A stretch of DNA of 64,000 nucleotides from Pinibacter sp031553495 (GCA_031553495.1 JAVBLN010000011.1:110397-174396); one strand, 5' to 3'; positions 37,320-47,563 are shown, counted from the stretch's first letter. The notes: generated by a model from the sequence alone, not told the origin. Program-made: numbers and translations.

Positions 37320-38867
37320 TTAATAAGTTGTTGAAACCCGGGTACTACTTAGTTCATTTTGGTGTAACAGATTGTTACGATCTAATACTTCCTGAGGAAT
37401 TGGCCATACATACTCTTTATCGCCGGCAGTTAAAGTGTACTTGACAGAATCAGTGGCACTGGTATAGTAAACATGCGTTATCGAAGGCATTCCATAACGT
37501 CGTAAATCAAACCAGCGATGATCTTCCAGGAATAGTTCTTTTCTTCTTTCCAATCTGCATGAATCAAGCGCACTTGTTGAAGAAGGCATTGTAGAAGCAG
37601 CCCAAATAGTGGGATCTGTGTATCTTGATGCTCTTAAAATATTCAGATCCGCAAGCCCTTTATCAATCATATTCCCATCATTACTTTTAATTCCCAATTG
37701 CAGGTAAGCTTCCGCTCTGTTCAAATAAGCTTCCGAAACTCTAAAAGCCTTCATGGTTATGTCTGTTCTGAGAAACTGTTTATTTGTTTGCCATGTATAG
37801 GCATAAGAACCAGCGGAAACATTTGATACCAAATATGTGCTCTTTGTTCTAAGATCATTACTTGTGAAGCATTTTAGGAGATCGTTAGACACACGGAAAG
37901 TTTGAGAAGAACCATATAGGTGCAGATAATCATTAAGAGAACCGAATGTCCACAAAGTTTCTATATTACCGGGCCCCATAATTAAATTGGAAATACTATT
38001 GGCAGTTTGCGTAATAGGAGAACCTAACGACATTAGTGCAGCTTTTTCTTTTAGAACAATATTAGAGTGTTCAATTACTTTATTCCAGTCTTCCATATAC
38101 AGATATACACGCGAAGCGAGTAAATGTACAGCCAGGTAATTCATCCTGTAAGTATTGAATATTTTTGTTTTTTCCAGATTTGAAATTGAAGAATCCAGGT
38201 CTTTAATTATTTGCGCATACACATCTTTAACAGTATTCCGTTCTTTGTAAAGTGTTGAATTTTCAACAACAGCGGTTAACACAAGAGGAACACCCAGTGC
38301 TGTTGAAGGATCTTTTCCGGAAATTTTGTAATTGTAAGGAAGACCATAAAAATTAGTAAGCATAAAATAGAAATAAGCCCTTAATCCATAAGCCTGCCCT
38401 TTCAAATATGCTTTATCAGTGGCTGTTCCGTCGGATTTATCAGCATTATCGAGAGCCAAATTTGCACCCATTATCAATGCATAATATCTTGCCCATGTAT
38501 TAAAGTTATCTTTATTACCAGCCAGTCCTGTTTGCGCAATTTGTTCATATGCGTCAGGTTGCCAGCTATACATTGGAAGTACCGCATCAATGGAGTTTAT
38601 ATTTCCTGATAAATTGACTGCCGAATTGGTTACGGAACCCTTATAAATATTGTTCATTTGCACATCATCATCCATAAACACCAATCCTCTTTGTAATGCG
38701 GATGACACATCAACACCGGGGTAAGCCTGACCATATAATAATTGTAAAAAGTCGGTAGTTGTCGTGGGAATAAGCTGGTCCTGCGATTGTTCCTTTAAGA
38801 ATTTTTTGCAAGAAGTGATTCCCAATATGATAAAAACCAATGATGCTATTGTGAGTATTTTTTTCAT
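37320..38867 (-). CDS. SusD/RagB-family nutrient-binding lipoprotein
   Basis: 515 residues. Lipobox IILGITSCKKF. The N-terminal SusD-like part includes LKGQAYGLRAYFYFMLTNFYG, the typical TPR helix, and GVPLVL. The C-terminal RagB-like part has FRVSEAYLNRAEAYLQLG and ERRKELFLEDHRWFDLRR, the family's best-kept motif. It forms the surface lid on the SusC channel and binds the nutrient. It lies 30 bp downstream of susC. Confidence 0.95.
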   Translation of the reverse strand: MKKILTIASLVFIILGITSCKKFLKEQSQDQLIPTTTTDFLQLLYGQAYPGVDVSSALQRGLVFMDDDVQMNNIYKGSVTNSAVNLSGNINSIDAVLPMYSWQPDAYEQIAQTGLAGNKDNFNTWARYYALIMGANLALDNADKSDGTATDKAYLKGQAYGLRAYFYFMLTNFYGLPYNYKISGKDPSTALGVPLVLTAVVENSTLYKERNTVKDVYAQIIKDLDSSISNLEKTKIFNTYRMNYLAVHLLASRVYLYMEDWNKVIEHSNIVLKEKAALMSLGSPITQTANSISNLIMGPGNIETLWTFGSLNDYLHLYGSSQTFRVSNDLLKCFTSNDLRTKSTYLVSNVSAGSYAYTWQTNKQFLRTDITMKAFRVSEAYLNRAEAYLQLGIKSNDGNMIDKGLADLNILRASRYTDPTIWAASTMPSSTSALDSCRLERRKELFLEDHRWFDLRRYGMPSITHVYYTSATDSVKYTLTAGDKEYVWPIPQEVLDRNNLLHQNELSSTRVSTTY

Positions 38868-38897
38868 GTTATGATTATTAGAATGATTCTATTTGAT

Positions 38898-41800
38898 TTA
38901 AAAATTACATTTGAAGCCAAAATTGAAAACCGGTAAAACAGGCAGGGAAGTGCCACCAAAACCGGCAGTTTCAGGATCCTGTCCATGTAATTTTTTATCT
39001 GCTATTTTAAATACATTTCTTACTGCAAAAGTTACAGAAGCGCTTTGACAAGTTATCTTTTTCAACAAAACAGGCGGAAGCGAATAAGACAACGCGATAT
39101 TTGTACAGCGCAAATAACTACCGTTTACAGTTCTCAAATCGCTCTTATCATACATTTTAAACAATCCTTCTGTGATTACATTGGCATTGGCTGTTGGCGG
39201 CGCAGGCAGAGTGTCGTATTGAGCTGTCGTATTATTTATTGTAAGTACAGGTATGTTTGTGTGTAGCTCGTCTCCGGGATTACGCCATCTGTTCACCAAT
39301 TCTGCCGAAAGGTTACGATCGGGTTGTGGAGCATACACCACTTTAGAAGCATTATACAATGGGTTAAGCCTTTTTTTATTTCCTGTAACATAATTAAACG
39401 ATGCAGAAAGTGTAATACGCTGATAACGGAAAGAAGTCTGAATTCCACCTGTAAAATCCGGAATCAGTTTACCGGAATATACTAACCATGTAGTAGGATC
39501 GTAATAATTTGCATTGGCAGGAATATCAAACACCGGCATACCATTGTTACCATTTATGCCGGCAAATTTGTAAGAATAGAAACCATTAACAGGTTTGCCA
39601 TTTGTAACTACTGTTCCGCTTAAATAATCATTAATAAGCGAATTTCCGGTTTTTGGTGATGTTTGCTGTGACGTTGATTTATTCTTGTTTTGCGCACCAT
39701 TTATCGAAAACGTCCATTCAAACATTTTAGTTCGTATAGGTGTAACAGACAGCATGAATTCAAGCCCTGTATTTACTAGAGTACCACCGTTATAATAAAG
39801 TGCACTCATGCCGGTTTCTGATGGAGTAGTAGCAGCAAACAACAGGTCTGATCCTTTTTTATAATAATAGTCCACAGAAGCATTCAGCCTGTTGTTAAAA
39901 AATGACATATCCAAACCTACATTTGTAGTAGCCGATTTTTCCCAGCGTAAATCAGGATATGCAGGGCTTACAAATTTCAATATATAATCGCCTGTAAGTT
40001 TATCGATGGGTTCGCTACCATACGTAACAACCAAATCGGGCCCTACTGACTTTACCACATTTCCCTGGATACCATAGCTGGCTCTCAGGCTCAAATTGTT
40101 TAAGAATTTTACATCGCTCAGGAAATTTTCTTCCGAAATATTCCATTTTCCACCAAAGCTATAAATTGGCAAAAACTTATTTTTTGAGTTTTGGCCAAAT
40201 CTGTTGGATGCATCTGTTCTTACACTCACATTAAATGCATACTTATTTTTTATGCTATAACTACCCACTAAAAACCATGACAAACTATTACTAATCATTT
40301 CTGACATGTTTACCATGTGCTTACCTAATGAATTGGTAATGCCTTGGCCCGCCCTGCCATAATCATTTGCTATCCTGTTTCCCTGATCAGGATAATAGCC
40401 ATATTCAGTGGTACTGAATAATTCCGGTCTGTTGGAACTCACTTCCATACCTGCTAAAATGTTCAAAGTATGATCACCGTCAAAAAAAGCCCTGTCAAAA
40501 TTTAGTGTGTTACGCATGGAAATTGTTTGCGCACTGTTTGTTTTCAATGACAGGATACCTCCATAAGGCAAAGAAGACACATTGAATAAGGCGGTATCGG
40601 GAGTGGTAGTATAGTTATATCCCCGAATTCGTGCAACGTAATATGACTTATCAGTTGCCCATTGCTTGCTTTCCAGGTTCACTGAGTTATAACCAAACAA
40701 GGTTCCAAATTCCAGACCTTTTATAATCTTATACTTTACTTCCAGCATCGCATTCATATTCTTTGTCTGGCTGTTGTTAGCTGTTTGGGCTCGTTCGTTT
40801 AAAAAATTGTAAGTATAAGGAGAAGCCAGCAAAGTGGGATCCGTATTATAATCAGTAGTAGCTGCCAGTAAGGGGTAATAATCATCCGATGAAATTGCTC
40901 TTGATGTATTGTATGCATAATCATAAGGATTGGTAGTGAAAAATCCGTCTGATTTACGTATAGATCCTCCCAGCTTAAAATCCAGTCTTAATTTTTTAGT
41001 AAGTTCTGTATTTATCCTGATATTAGCTCCATATATTTTCGCACCATCACCAATAGTGGATCCTTTTTCATCCACATAGTTTAGCGAAGCATAATACCCG
41101 GATTTATTGTTTCCGCCTGCCACACTTAAAGTATAGTTTTGACTAAAACTGTTTTGAAATAAAAGTTTCAACCAGTCTGTATTTATTGTTTGAGCTTGTT
41201 GTGCAATTCTTTGAAATTCGTCTTCGGTTATTTGTTTGCTGAACAATCGTAGTAATGCACCCTCATAAGAAGATACGGGCGGCTGGTATTCATAATTATA
41301 TCCTTTTTCTGCTATTTCCTGAGCCACGTCAATCCTTTCTTTAGAGTTCATCCTGTTTAGCTTGTCATAAGTCGGACGACCCGTAATACCAAAAGATGTA
41401 GAAAATGTAACAAGCGGCGCATCTATTTTACCACCACCTTTTTTGGTAGTAATCACAATTACTCCATTACTGGCCTTTGAACCGTAAATAGATGTAGCAG
41501 AAGCGTCTTTCAAAAATGTAATAGATTCAATATCTTCAGGATTCACACCTGCAATTGTACTGGCGCCAATACTTGCGCTCGCATCGCTTATACTGGAAGC
41601 TATCTTTGTAGATATCAACGAGGCATCCAGTAATTGATTTATCTGTATTGAACTAAAGTTCGTTTCCTCTCTAACAATTCCATCAACCACCCACAACGGT
41701 TCACCACTTCCTACAAATGAAGCTGTGCCACGCATACGTATTGTTGGCGCGCCATTTACACTACCACTTGAGTTCATTATGTTTAAGCCTGCCACTTTAC

Positions 41801-42536
41801 CTTGCAGCATCTGATCCACGCTGGTTACACCCTGCACCATAAAATCTTTTGGCTTAAGTGTTGTATAAGAACCGACAGCAATTTTCCTGTTGATATTCTG
41901 AAAACCGGTAACTACTTGTTCTTCCAATTGTTTGTGTTCCGGTTCCATGCGGATATTTATCACATTACCCGGATATTTTACCAATGAAATTGCCTGATCT
42001 TTCATACCAACATATGAAAAAACAATACGGCTGTTTGAAGGAACTGTTATTTCGTATGTACCGTCAGCTTTAGTTTGCACTCCCTTCCTGGTTTCGAATA
42101 CGGAAACGGAAACATTTGCCAAAGGCAGTCCCGATTCGTTTTCAACTTTCCCGGTAAGACGGATATTTTTTATTTTTTCCGTAACATCAGGATCTGATTC
42201 CACAGGCTTTACGGTTTTGTTATAAATCTGTACAACATTGTTTTCAATGGTGTAGGCTAATGAAGTATTTTCCAATACAGCCTTTAATGCATGTGAAAGC
42301 GGTATGTTTTGAAAAGACACAGTAACATTAGGCTGTGCACTAACCTGTTCATAATTGTACACAAAACCCATTCGACTTTGTTTCCTGATACTTTCCAATA
42401 CATTTACAACTTTTGCATCGGTAACATTGATTGATATTATTGGCTCGGAGTGTTGCCCAAAGGCAATAGAACTCAACAACAAAGCCACTAACAGGCCGAA
42501 GATCCTGTTGCTAAAAGGGGTTGCTTTTTTCCTCAT
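38898..42536 (-). CDS. SusC/RagA TonB-linked transporter with STN signalling domain
   Basis: 1212 residues. Signal peptide to about 27 (SSIAFG), STN domain about 30-105 (ISINVTDAKVVNVLESIRKQ), carboxypeptidase-like domain about 125-200 (LTGKVENESGLPLANVSVSV), TonB-box-like EEQVVTGFQ, plug with LQGKVAGLNIMNSSG and ITFLKDASATSIYGSKASNG, then the barrel ending FNFGFKCNF. The STN domain passes a ligand signal to the FecR protein at 42786, which controls the sigma factor at 44187. It imports a nutrient with SusD, using TonB-ExbBD energy. Confidence 0.95.
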   Translation of the reverse strand: MRKKATPFSNRIFGLLVALLLSSIAFGQHSEPIISINVTDAKVVNVLESIRKQSRMGFVYNYEQVSAQPNVTVSFQNIPLSHALKAVLENTSLAYTIENNVVQIYNKTVKPVESDPDVTEKIKNIRLTGKVENESGLPLANVSVSVFETRKGVQTKADGTYEITVPSNSRIVFSYVGMKDQAISLVKYPGNVINIRMEPEHKQLEEQVVTGFQNINRKIAVGSYTTLKPKDFMVQGVTSVDQMLQGKVAGLNIMNSSGSVNGAPTIRMRGTASFVGSGEPLWVVDGIVREETNFSSIQINQLLDASLISTKIASSISDASASIGASTIAGVNPEDIESITFLKDASATSIYGSKASNGVIVITTKKGGGKIDAPLVTFSTSFGITGRPTYDKLNRMNSKERIDVAQEIAEKGYNYEYQPPVSSYEGALLRLFSKQITEDEFQRIAQQAQTINTDWLKLLFQNSFSQNYTLSVAGGNNKSGYYASLNYVDEKGSTIGDGAKIYGANIRINTELTKKLRLDFKLGGSIRKSDGFFTTNPYDYAYNTSRAISSDDYYPLLAATTDYNTDPTLLASPYTYNFLNERAQTANNSQTKNMNAMLEVKYKIIKGLEFGTLFGYNSVNLESKQWATDKSYYVARIRGYNYTTTPDTALFNVSSLPYGGILSLKTNSAQTISMRNTLNFDRAFFDGDHTLNILAGMEVSSNRPELFSTTEYGYYPDQGNRIANDYGRAGQGITNSLGKHMVNMSEMISNSLSWFLVGSYSIKNKYAFNVSVRTDASNRFGQNSKNKFLPIYSFGGKWNISEENFLSDVKFLNNLSLRASYGIQGNVVKSVGPDLVVTYGSEPIDKLTGDYILKFVSPAYPDLRWEKSATTNVGLDMSFFNNRLNASVDYYYKKGSDLLFAATTPSETGMSALYYNGGTLVNTGLEFMLSVTPIRTKMFEWTFSINGAQNKNKSTSQQTSPKTGNSLINDYLSGTVVTNGKPVNGFYSYKFAGINGNNGMPVFDIPANANYYDPTTWLVYSGKLIPDFTGGIQTSFRYQRITLSASFNYVTGNKKRLNPLYNASKVVYAPQPDRNLSAELVNRWRNPGDELHTNIPVLTINNTTAQYDTLPAPPTANANVITEGLFKMYDKSDLRTVNGSYLRCTNIALSYSLPPVLLKKITCQSASVTFAVRNVFKIADKKLHGQDPETAGFGGTSLPVLPVFNFGFKCNF

Positions 42537-42646
42537 AGAAAACTCATGTTTGGCGTTTATACAATTGGTACATTAAAACAGTTTTATGTCAAACCTGACA
42601 CACTTTACTATACGCTGCATAAATTCAGTAGTGAATGTTTCAACTT

Positions 42647-42710
42647 GCCGAATAGCATTACTACCGTACAAGTGAGTGACACAACGATGCTTAATAGTAG
42701 CAATACCGCC
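42647..42710 (-). repeat. IR-1 copy, minus orientation, with extended flanks
   Basis: GCCGAATAGCATTACTACCG, T-type centre, GCTTAATAGTAGCAATACCG, outer GGTCACAAAAAAACATTGCA, then CTTTTATACT...AGTATAA. The inside flank (TATACGCTGCATAAATTCAG ... GTTTCAACTT) matches that of 28859 and 59537. It lies between fecR and susC, in the middle of the regulated locus. Confidence 0.92.
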
Positions 42711-42785
42711 GGTCACAAAAAAACATTGCACCTTTTATACTGCGCGAAGTATAACTCGATACCTGGTCAGTCTTTTTTAATTATT

Positions 42786-43817
42786 TTACTTCTGCACCAA
42801 TATCTCATTTCCATTAACAGAATAATTAAACGGCCCTGCTTTTGATAAATACTTTAAAACAGTATTTATATCTGTATTTTGGTATAGACTTACAGAATAG
42901 CGTATGTTTTTTAATTCATCATTTTTAAAAACAAAACGGTAGTCATATTCTCTTTCCAAACGCTTTGCGATTGATTCTAAACTTTCATTTTGACAAAAAA
43001 ACAGATCATCTTTCCATGCAATAATCATTTCCACATCCACATTCTTTTTCAACAAATCATCATCAATGGATTGTACAGCCTGCTCGCCAGGCACCAAAAC
43101 CAGCGATTTGTTTTTTGCATTACTTACTTTCACTTTTCCCTCTACCAGTGTGGTTTTCATGAGTTCTTCGCCATATGATGAAACATTAAACGATGTCCCA
43201 AGCACCTGCACATCCGCTTTGCCGGTATGCACAATAAATGGTTTTGCGGCATTTTGGCTCACCTGGAAAAAAGCTTCACCACTAATTTCCACTTCGCGGG
43301 TATTACCCACGAAACTCACAGGATAGGAAATGGTGCTTTCCGCATTCAGCCACACTTTGCTGCCATCAGCCAATTGCAACATATACTTTCTGCCACGTGG
43401 CACTTGCAATTTGTTTATGGCCGCGCTTTTACCCTCGTCGTTATTATAAGCCAACCCTTCTTCATCAGCTATCGCAACGGCTTTCCCATCGGCTTCGTTC
43501 ACTTTTTTTTCTTCGCCAAGTGTTACCACACTTCCATCACTTAGCGTAAGCTGTATATTCTGCAGATTTCTTTTTTCTGCAACAACCGGTGTCTTTTTTT
43601 GCACTGGTTCTTCTGATTTTTTAGCAACCCAAATTCCGGCTAGTATAACAGGCAATAAAATAGCGGCCACTAATTGATAAAACCGGCGTTTACGCCTTAC
43701 GCGGCTTGCATGCAATGCCTGCTCATCAGCGTCAATTCTTTCATTAAGCCTATTCCACATTGCCTTCACATCAAATGAAACATTCTCATCGTTATTATTT
43801 TGTTCGAAATCCTTCAT
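42786..43817 (-). CDS. FecR-family anti-sigma/regulator protein
   Basis: 343 residues. Cytoplasmic N-terminus, one membrane helix (FYQLVAAILLPVILAGIWVA), and a periplasmic FecR domain with QVPRGRKYMLQLADGSKVWL and ISGEAFFQVSQNAAKPFIVH. The C-terminal part has SLESIAKRLEREYDYRFVF, the STN-like secretin fold that contacts SusC. Family knowledge: it holds the ECF sigma factor until SusC signals. It is divided from the sigma gene (44187) by 369 bp that carry an IR-1 copy. Confidence 0.93.
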   Translation of the reverse strand: MKDFEQNNNDENVSFDVKAMWNRLNERIDADEQALHASRVRRKRRFYQLVAAILLPVILAGIWVAKKSEEPVQKKTPVVAEKRNLQNIQLTLSDGSVVTLGEEKKVNEADGKAVAIADEEGLAYNNDEGKSAAINKLQVPRGRKYMLQLADGSKVWLNAESTISYPVSFVGNTREVEISGEAFFQVSQNAAKPFIVHTGKADVQVLGTSFNVSSYGEELMKTTLVEGKVKVSNAKNKSLVLVPGEQAVQSIDDDLLKKNVDVEMIIAWKDDLFFCQNESLESIAKRLEREYDYRFVFKNDELKNIRYSVSLYQNTDINTVLKYLSKAGPFNYSVNGNEILVQK

Positions 43818-44073
43818 GGTTTATGTTATAGTTTTACCTGGTCAAATGGCTACAAATCATTAAGCGTATTTGGTATCGCCTTTTCGGTTTGGGATACATG
43901 TAAGTTTATGTGCAAATTCATTCTTTAAGACGCGAAATAAAGAAAAGGGGTGAATGAATTATCAAACATTCACTAAACAAATCCGGAAATCCTTACAGGA
44001 ATTGTGGAAAATCATTTCGTTTATTAAAAAACAATTACAAGCGAGCGTAAGTGCTGATATTTTTTATGGGCCG

Positions 44074-44138
44074 GGCGGTAGTGCTACTATTAAGCTTTAC
44101 TTGCGTCGCACTCTTGTACGGTAGTAACGCTATTGAGC
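44074..44138 (+). repeat. IR-1 copy, plus orientation, C-type centre
   Basis: GGCGGTAGTGCTACTATTAA arm, centre TTGCGTCGCACTCTTGTACG, second arm GGTAGTAACGCTATTGAGC. Outer TTTTTTATGGGCC. It sits between the sigma and fecR genes. Confidence 0.9.
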
Positions 44139-44186
44139 ACTGCGTACATACTGAAATGTGTTATATATTTCGTGAGATAAGATCTG

Positions 44187-44723
44187 TTATGAATTGGTTC
44201 TAAGCTGCCGGTATGCAAGCTTTATTTGGGTTTTCACGGTATTGACCGATATGTTCAGTTTCTCAGCTATTTGCTTATATGTAAGATTATTGCTATTACT
44301 TAAAAGAAAGATCTTGCGGCGGCCGTCAGGTAAGTTGCCTAACTCTTTCTCCATGCGTTCATATAAATATTCCTGCTGTTCGGCCAGTCTTTTATTTTCT
44401 TCCGCATCGTCCATCATCATCGCACCATCATCAACCAGTTTAACCACAGAATTGGCTTTCTTCTTTTGGTTCAAATAATCAAACGCCCTGTTTCTTACCG
44501 ACTTTTGAGCATAGCTTAAAAAAGAATGACTGAATTGTTTATTGCGGTGGCTTTTCCAAAAAATATAAAAAAAGTCCTGAACAATATCTTCAGCAATATG
44601 CGCATCACCAACAATTTTATAAACTGAAATACACAACGCTTCGCAATGCGAGAGAAACAGGTTTTCGAAAGTTTCCTTGTCAATAAAATCAGGAGTTTCA
44701 CTATTCAACTTCAACGGATACAT
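44187..44723 (-). CDS. ECF sigma factor of the SusC/SusD locus
   Basis: 178 residues. Region 2 includes AHIAEDIVQDFFYIFWKSHR, and region 4 NSNNLTYKQIAEKLNISVNT with VKTQIKLAYRQL as recognition helix. It is of the sigma-70 FecI-like group that always partners FecR. It should direct transcription of the susC operon when FecR releases it. Transcription runs sigma, fecR, susC, susD, lipoprotein, protease, TlpA-like, all on one strand, with IR-1 copies in three of the gaps. Confidence 0.93.
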   Translation of the reverse strand: MYPLKLNSETPDFIDKETFENLFLSHCEALCISVYKIVGDAHIAEDIVQDFFYIFWKSHRNKQFSHSFLSYAQKSVRNRAFDYLNQKKKANSVVKLVDDGAMMMDDAEENKRLAEQQEYLYERMEKELGNLPDGRRKIFLLSNSNNLTYKQIAEKLNISVNTVKTQIKLAYRQLRTNS

Positions 44724-45042
44724 ACTAACTGGCAGTCGTTATGCAATTTTAAATTTTTTGAGTTTTGTTAAAACATAAACATCAAATCTAATTCATTATG
44801 CAATTATTCTGTTAAAAGCATTCAAATTATTTAATTTAACATGTTTAAATAGTTATAGGAAAATTCATAAGTAAAACTTACTAACATTTGTTTAAAGATG
44901 CCTTACGGGTTGCAGGGCAACTTCGAAAGGTATATTAAACGGGCGCATTAATAATGGATGTCTGCTCTTTAAGAAGCTTTCAAATAGGATTAGTAGTTTA
45001 AGAGATTTCTCGCCCGGTTATTGTATGAATTGGATGGAGATT
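44724..45042. other. Upstream region of the sigma gene, no gene recognised
   Basis: AT-rich; it should contain the promoter of the sigma gene on the minus strand. No IR-1 copy and no supported ORF. Confidence 0.4.
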
Positions 45043-45149
45043 TTAACCACTAAGATCACAATGGAAAGCACAATGTACATAAGGGCTGCTTGCAATTTCA
45101 ATCAACCCTTGTTTGCCTTGTGCCTCCTATTGTGTTCCTTGTGATTAAC
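45043..45149. repeat. Long imperfect inverted repeat, CACAA type
   Basis: Left arm TTAACCACTAAGATCACAAT ... CATAAGGG and right arm CCCTTGTTTGCCTTGTGCC ... TTGTGATTAA; the arms are complementary with mismatches. Related to 22248-22344. It lies 43 bp from the pruA stop. Confidence 0.7.
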
Positions 45150-45191
45150 ACCATCAATCAGTACATTTTCAAATTTTGACTTCCACCTCTC

Positions 45192-46820
45192 CTATTCTGC
45201 TAAAAAAGGATACTTGTAATCTGTTGGCGGATTGAATGTTTCTTTAATAACTCTTGCGCTTAACCAGCGATACAGGTTTAACTGCGATCCTGCTTTATCA
45301 TTTGTTCCGCTGGCACGTGCGCCGCCAAATGGTTGCTGGCCCACCACAGCGCCGGTCGGCTTATCATTTACGTAAAAATTACCGGCCGCATTGCGCAGCT
45401 TGCTTGTAGCCAGTTCCACAACAGCTTTATCCTGCGCGAAAATTGAACCGGTTAAAGCATATGGCGAAGTAGCATCCACTATACCCAACATTTTTTCAAA
45501 CTGATCCGCATCGTACACATACATGGTAAGCACAGGGCCAAATATTTCCTCGCACATGGTAACATATTTCGGATCTGTAGTTTCAATCACAGTTGGTTCT
45601 ATAAAGTAGCCTTCCTTTTTATCGCAATTACCACCCACAAGAATTTTCGCTTTTTTATCCTTCTTCGCGTTGTCAATATATTTTTTGATGTTATTAAAAC
45701 TACTTTCGTCAATAACCGCATTTACAAAGTTGGAAAAATCTTCCACTGTTCCCATCTTCAGGGTTTTAATGGTGGCCACTAATTTGGTTCTTACTTCATT
45801 GGCCAGGTTAGATGGAATATAAGCCCGCGAAGCAGCAGAACATTTTTGTCCCTGGAATTCAAACGCGCCTCTCACAAGCGCTGTAACCACCGCATCCGCA
45901 TTGGCGCTTTTGTGAACCATCACAAAATCCTTACCGCCGGTTTCGCCCACAATACGCGGATAGCTTTTATAAATGTTCATATTTTCACCAATCGTTTTCC
46001 ACATGGTATTAAAAACGCCGGTGGAGCCGGTATAATGCACACCTGCAAAATCAGGGTGATTAAAGCAAATCTTTCCTATTGTAGGGCCATCCACAAAAAT
46101 TAAATTGATTACGCCATCCGGCAAACCCGCTTCTTTTAATATGCGCATAATCATTTGAGCGGAGTACACTTGCGTATTGGCACATTTCCACACCACTACA
46201 TTGCCGCACATAGCCGCCGATGTGGGAAGATTTCCTGCGATAGCTGTAAAATTGAAAGGCGTTACAGCCAGCACAAAACCTTCCAGCGGACGATACTCCA
46301 TGCGGTTATGAATTCCGGGAGAACTTACCGGTTGCTGACGATATATTTCACTTAAATAATGAACATTGAAACGAAGGAAATCAACAATTTCGCAGGCGCT
46401 GTCAATTTCTGCCTGGTACGCGTTTTTACTTTGCGCAAGCATGGTGCAGCCATTCATGTAATAACGGTATTTTGTGGCAATCAGGTCTGCGGCTTTCAAA
46501 AAGATTGCGGCCCTGTTTTCCCAACTAATCGCGGCCCAAGCGTCTTTTGCTTTCAAAGCAGCATCAATGGCCTGCTGCACATGTTTTGCTTCACCACGAT
46601 GAAAATGCCCCAACGTAAACGACAATTCATGTGGCGGATGAATAGCCACTTTATTGCCCGTGCGCACAGCCTTTCCACCAATATACATTGGAATTTCAAT
46701 CTCTTTCTTTTTTAACTCTGCCAGTGTTTTTTTCAGGGCAATTCTTTCCGGCGAACCCGGTGCATAATTTAAAACCGGCTCGTTGGCTGGTAATGGATAA
46801 TTAAAATAACCGTAGCTCAT
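45192..46820 (-). CDS. pruA: L-glutamate gamma-semialdehyde dehydrogenase
   Basis: 542 residues, the stand-alone (non-PutA) form. Aldehyde dehydrogenase landmarks are VTPFNFTAIAGNLPTSAAMC, the general base Glu in IVGETGGKDFVMVH, and the nucleophile Cys in FQGQKCSAASRAYIP. It oxidises glutamate semialdehyde (from proline or ornithine) to glutamate with NAD. No proline dehydrogenase gene is in the window. Confidence 0.95.
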   Translation of the reverse strand: MSYGYFNYPLPANEPVLNYAPGSPERIALKKTLAELKKKEIEIPMYIGGKAVRTGNKVAIHPPHELSFTLGHFHRGEAKHVQQAIDAALKAKDAWAAISWENRAAIFLKAADLIATKYRYYMNGCTMLAQSKNAYQAEIDSACEIVDFLRFNVHYLSEIYRQQPVSSPGIHNRMEYRPLEGFVLAVTPFNFTAIAGNLPTSAAMCGNVVVWKCANTQVYSAQMIMRILKEAGLPDGVINLIFVDGPTIGKICFNHPDFAGVHYTGSTGVFNTMWKTIGENMNIYKSYPRIVGETGGKDFVMVHKSANADAVVTALVRGAFEFQGQKCSAASRAYIPSNLANEVRTKLVATIKTLKMGTVEDFSNFVNAVIDESSFNNIKKYIDNAKKDKKAKILVGGNCDKKEGYFIEPTVIETTDPKYVTMCEEIFGPVLTMYVYDADQFEKMLGIVDATSPYALTGSIFAQDKAVVELATSKLRNAAGNFYVNDKPTGAVVGQQPFGGARASGTNDKAGSQLNLYRWLSARVIKETFNPPTDYKYPFLAE

Positions 46821-46940
46821 GTTTTATCTTGGTTTTAGATGTTTATAGTTTACTTTAAAAAATTTACAACTTTTCGTTCTCATTCCCTTATAACTCAGTA
46901 TCAACCTGAAAGGCTTAGGATATTTTTTTGACATCATCTT

Positions 46941-46996
46941 CGGTATTTCATGGCATCATCGTTGTGTCACTCACTTCATCTGTAGTTTTTCATGGC
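46941..46996 (+). repeat. IR-1 copy, plus orientation, ATTTCATGGCATC variant
   Basis: CGGTATTTCATGGCATCATC arm, T-type centre GTTGTGTCACTCACTTCATC, and a second arm rebuilt as TGTAGTTTTTCATGGC. It is the third case of the CATGGCATC arm. Least typical of the set. Confidence 0.65.
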
Positions 46997-47094
46997 GGCG
47001 GTGGCCTATACTACAGGGCTTTTCACTGAACACACACAAATCACAATCAATGAAGTTGCTATTTTATCATTATCAAAAATTGGATTACAGACTT

Positions 47095-47415
47095 TTAATG
47101 TTTTGAAACCACTTTCAAACCTACGATAGATAAAATTAAGGTAGTTAAAAAAAATACTCTCCAGAAATTATACGGTTCTTTAAAATAAAAAATGCCAATC
47201 AATACAGTACCGGTTGCTCCTATACCCGTCCACACGGCATAAGCGGTTCCAATGGGTAATGATTGCACAGCTTTATTCAACAACACAATACTTAAAGAGT
47301 AAAAAAATACGAATATCACACTCCATTTAAGATTGCTGAAATTTTCAGTAAACTTTAAACAACCGGCAAATGCAATTTCACAAATACTCGCCAGTATCAG
47401 ATAAATCCAGGCCAT
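47095..47415 (-). CDS. Small multidrug resistance (SMR) exporter, Gdx-like
   Basis: 106 residues, four membrane helices. Essential Glu13 in LASICEIAFAG. The sequence LPIGTAYAVWTGIGATG matches the guanidinium exporter (SugE/Gdx) subgroup better than the QacE subgroup, which usually has IWSGLG. It works as an antiparallel dimer, exchanging a cation for protons. It is transcribed alone. Substrate inferred only from the motif. Confidence 0.85.
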   Translation of the reverse strand: MAWIYLILASICEIAFAGCLKFTENFSNLKWSVIFVFFYSLSIVLLNKAVQSLPIGTAYAVWTGIGATGTVLIGIFYFKEPYNFWRVFFLTTLILSIVGLKVVSKH

Positions 47416-47563
47416 GGTTAATTAATAATGAATAATTAATAATAGTTTATGTTGGGCATTGGTTATTGGTTTCTAGCAGAATGTTGGTCAATTGATAATT
47501 AAAGTATTTGCGAGCTAAATACCTAAACCAATAATAGTAAAAGTGAAAATTTGGAAACATGGT
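47416..47563. repeat. TTAATTAATAATG words
   Basis: ttaattaataatgaataatt followed by aataatag just upstream of the SMR gene. The same words occur near 47895, 52500 and 61105. The rest of the stretch is non-coding. Confidence 0.5.
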
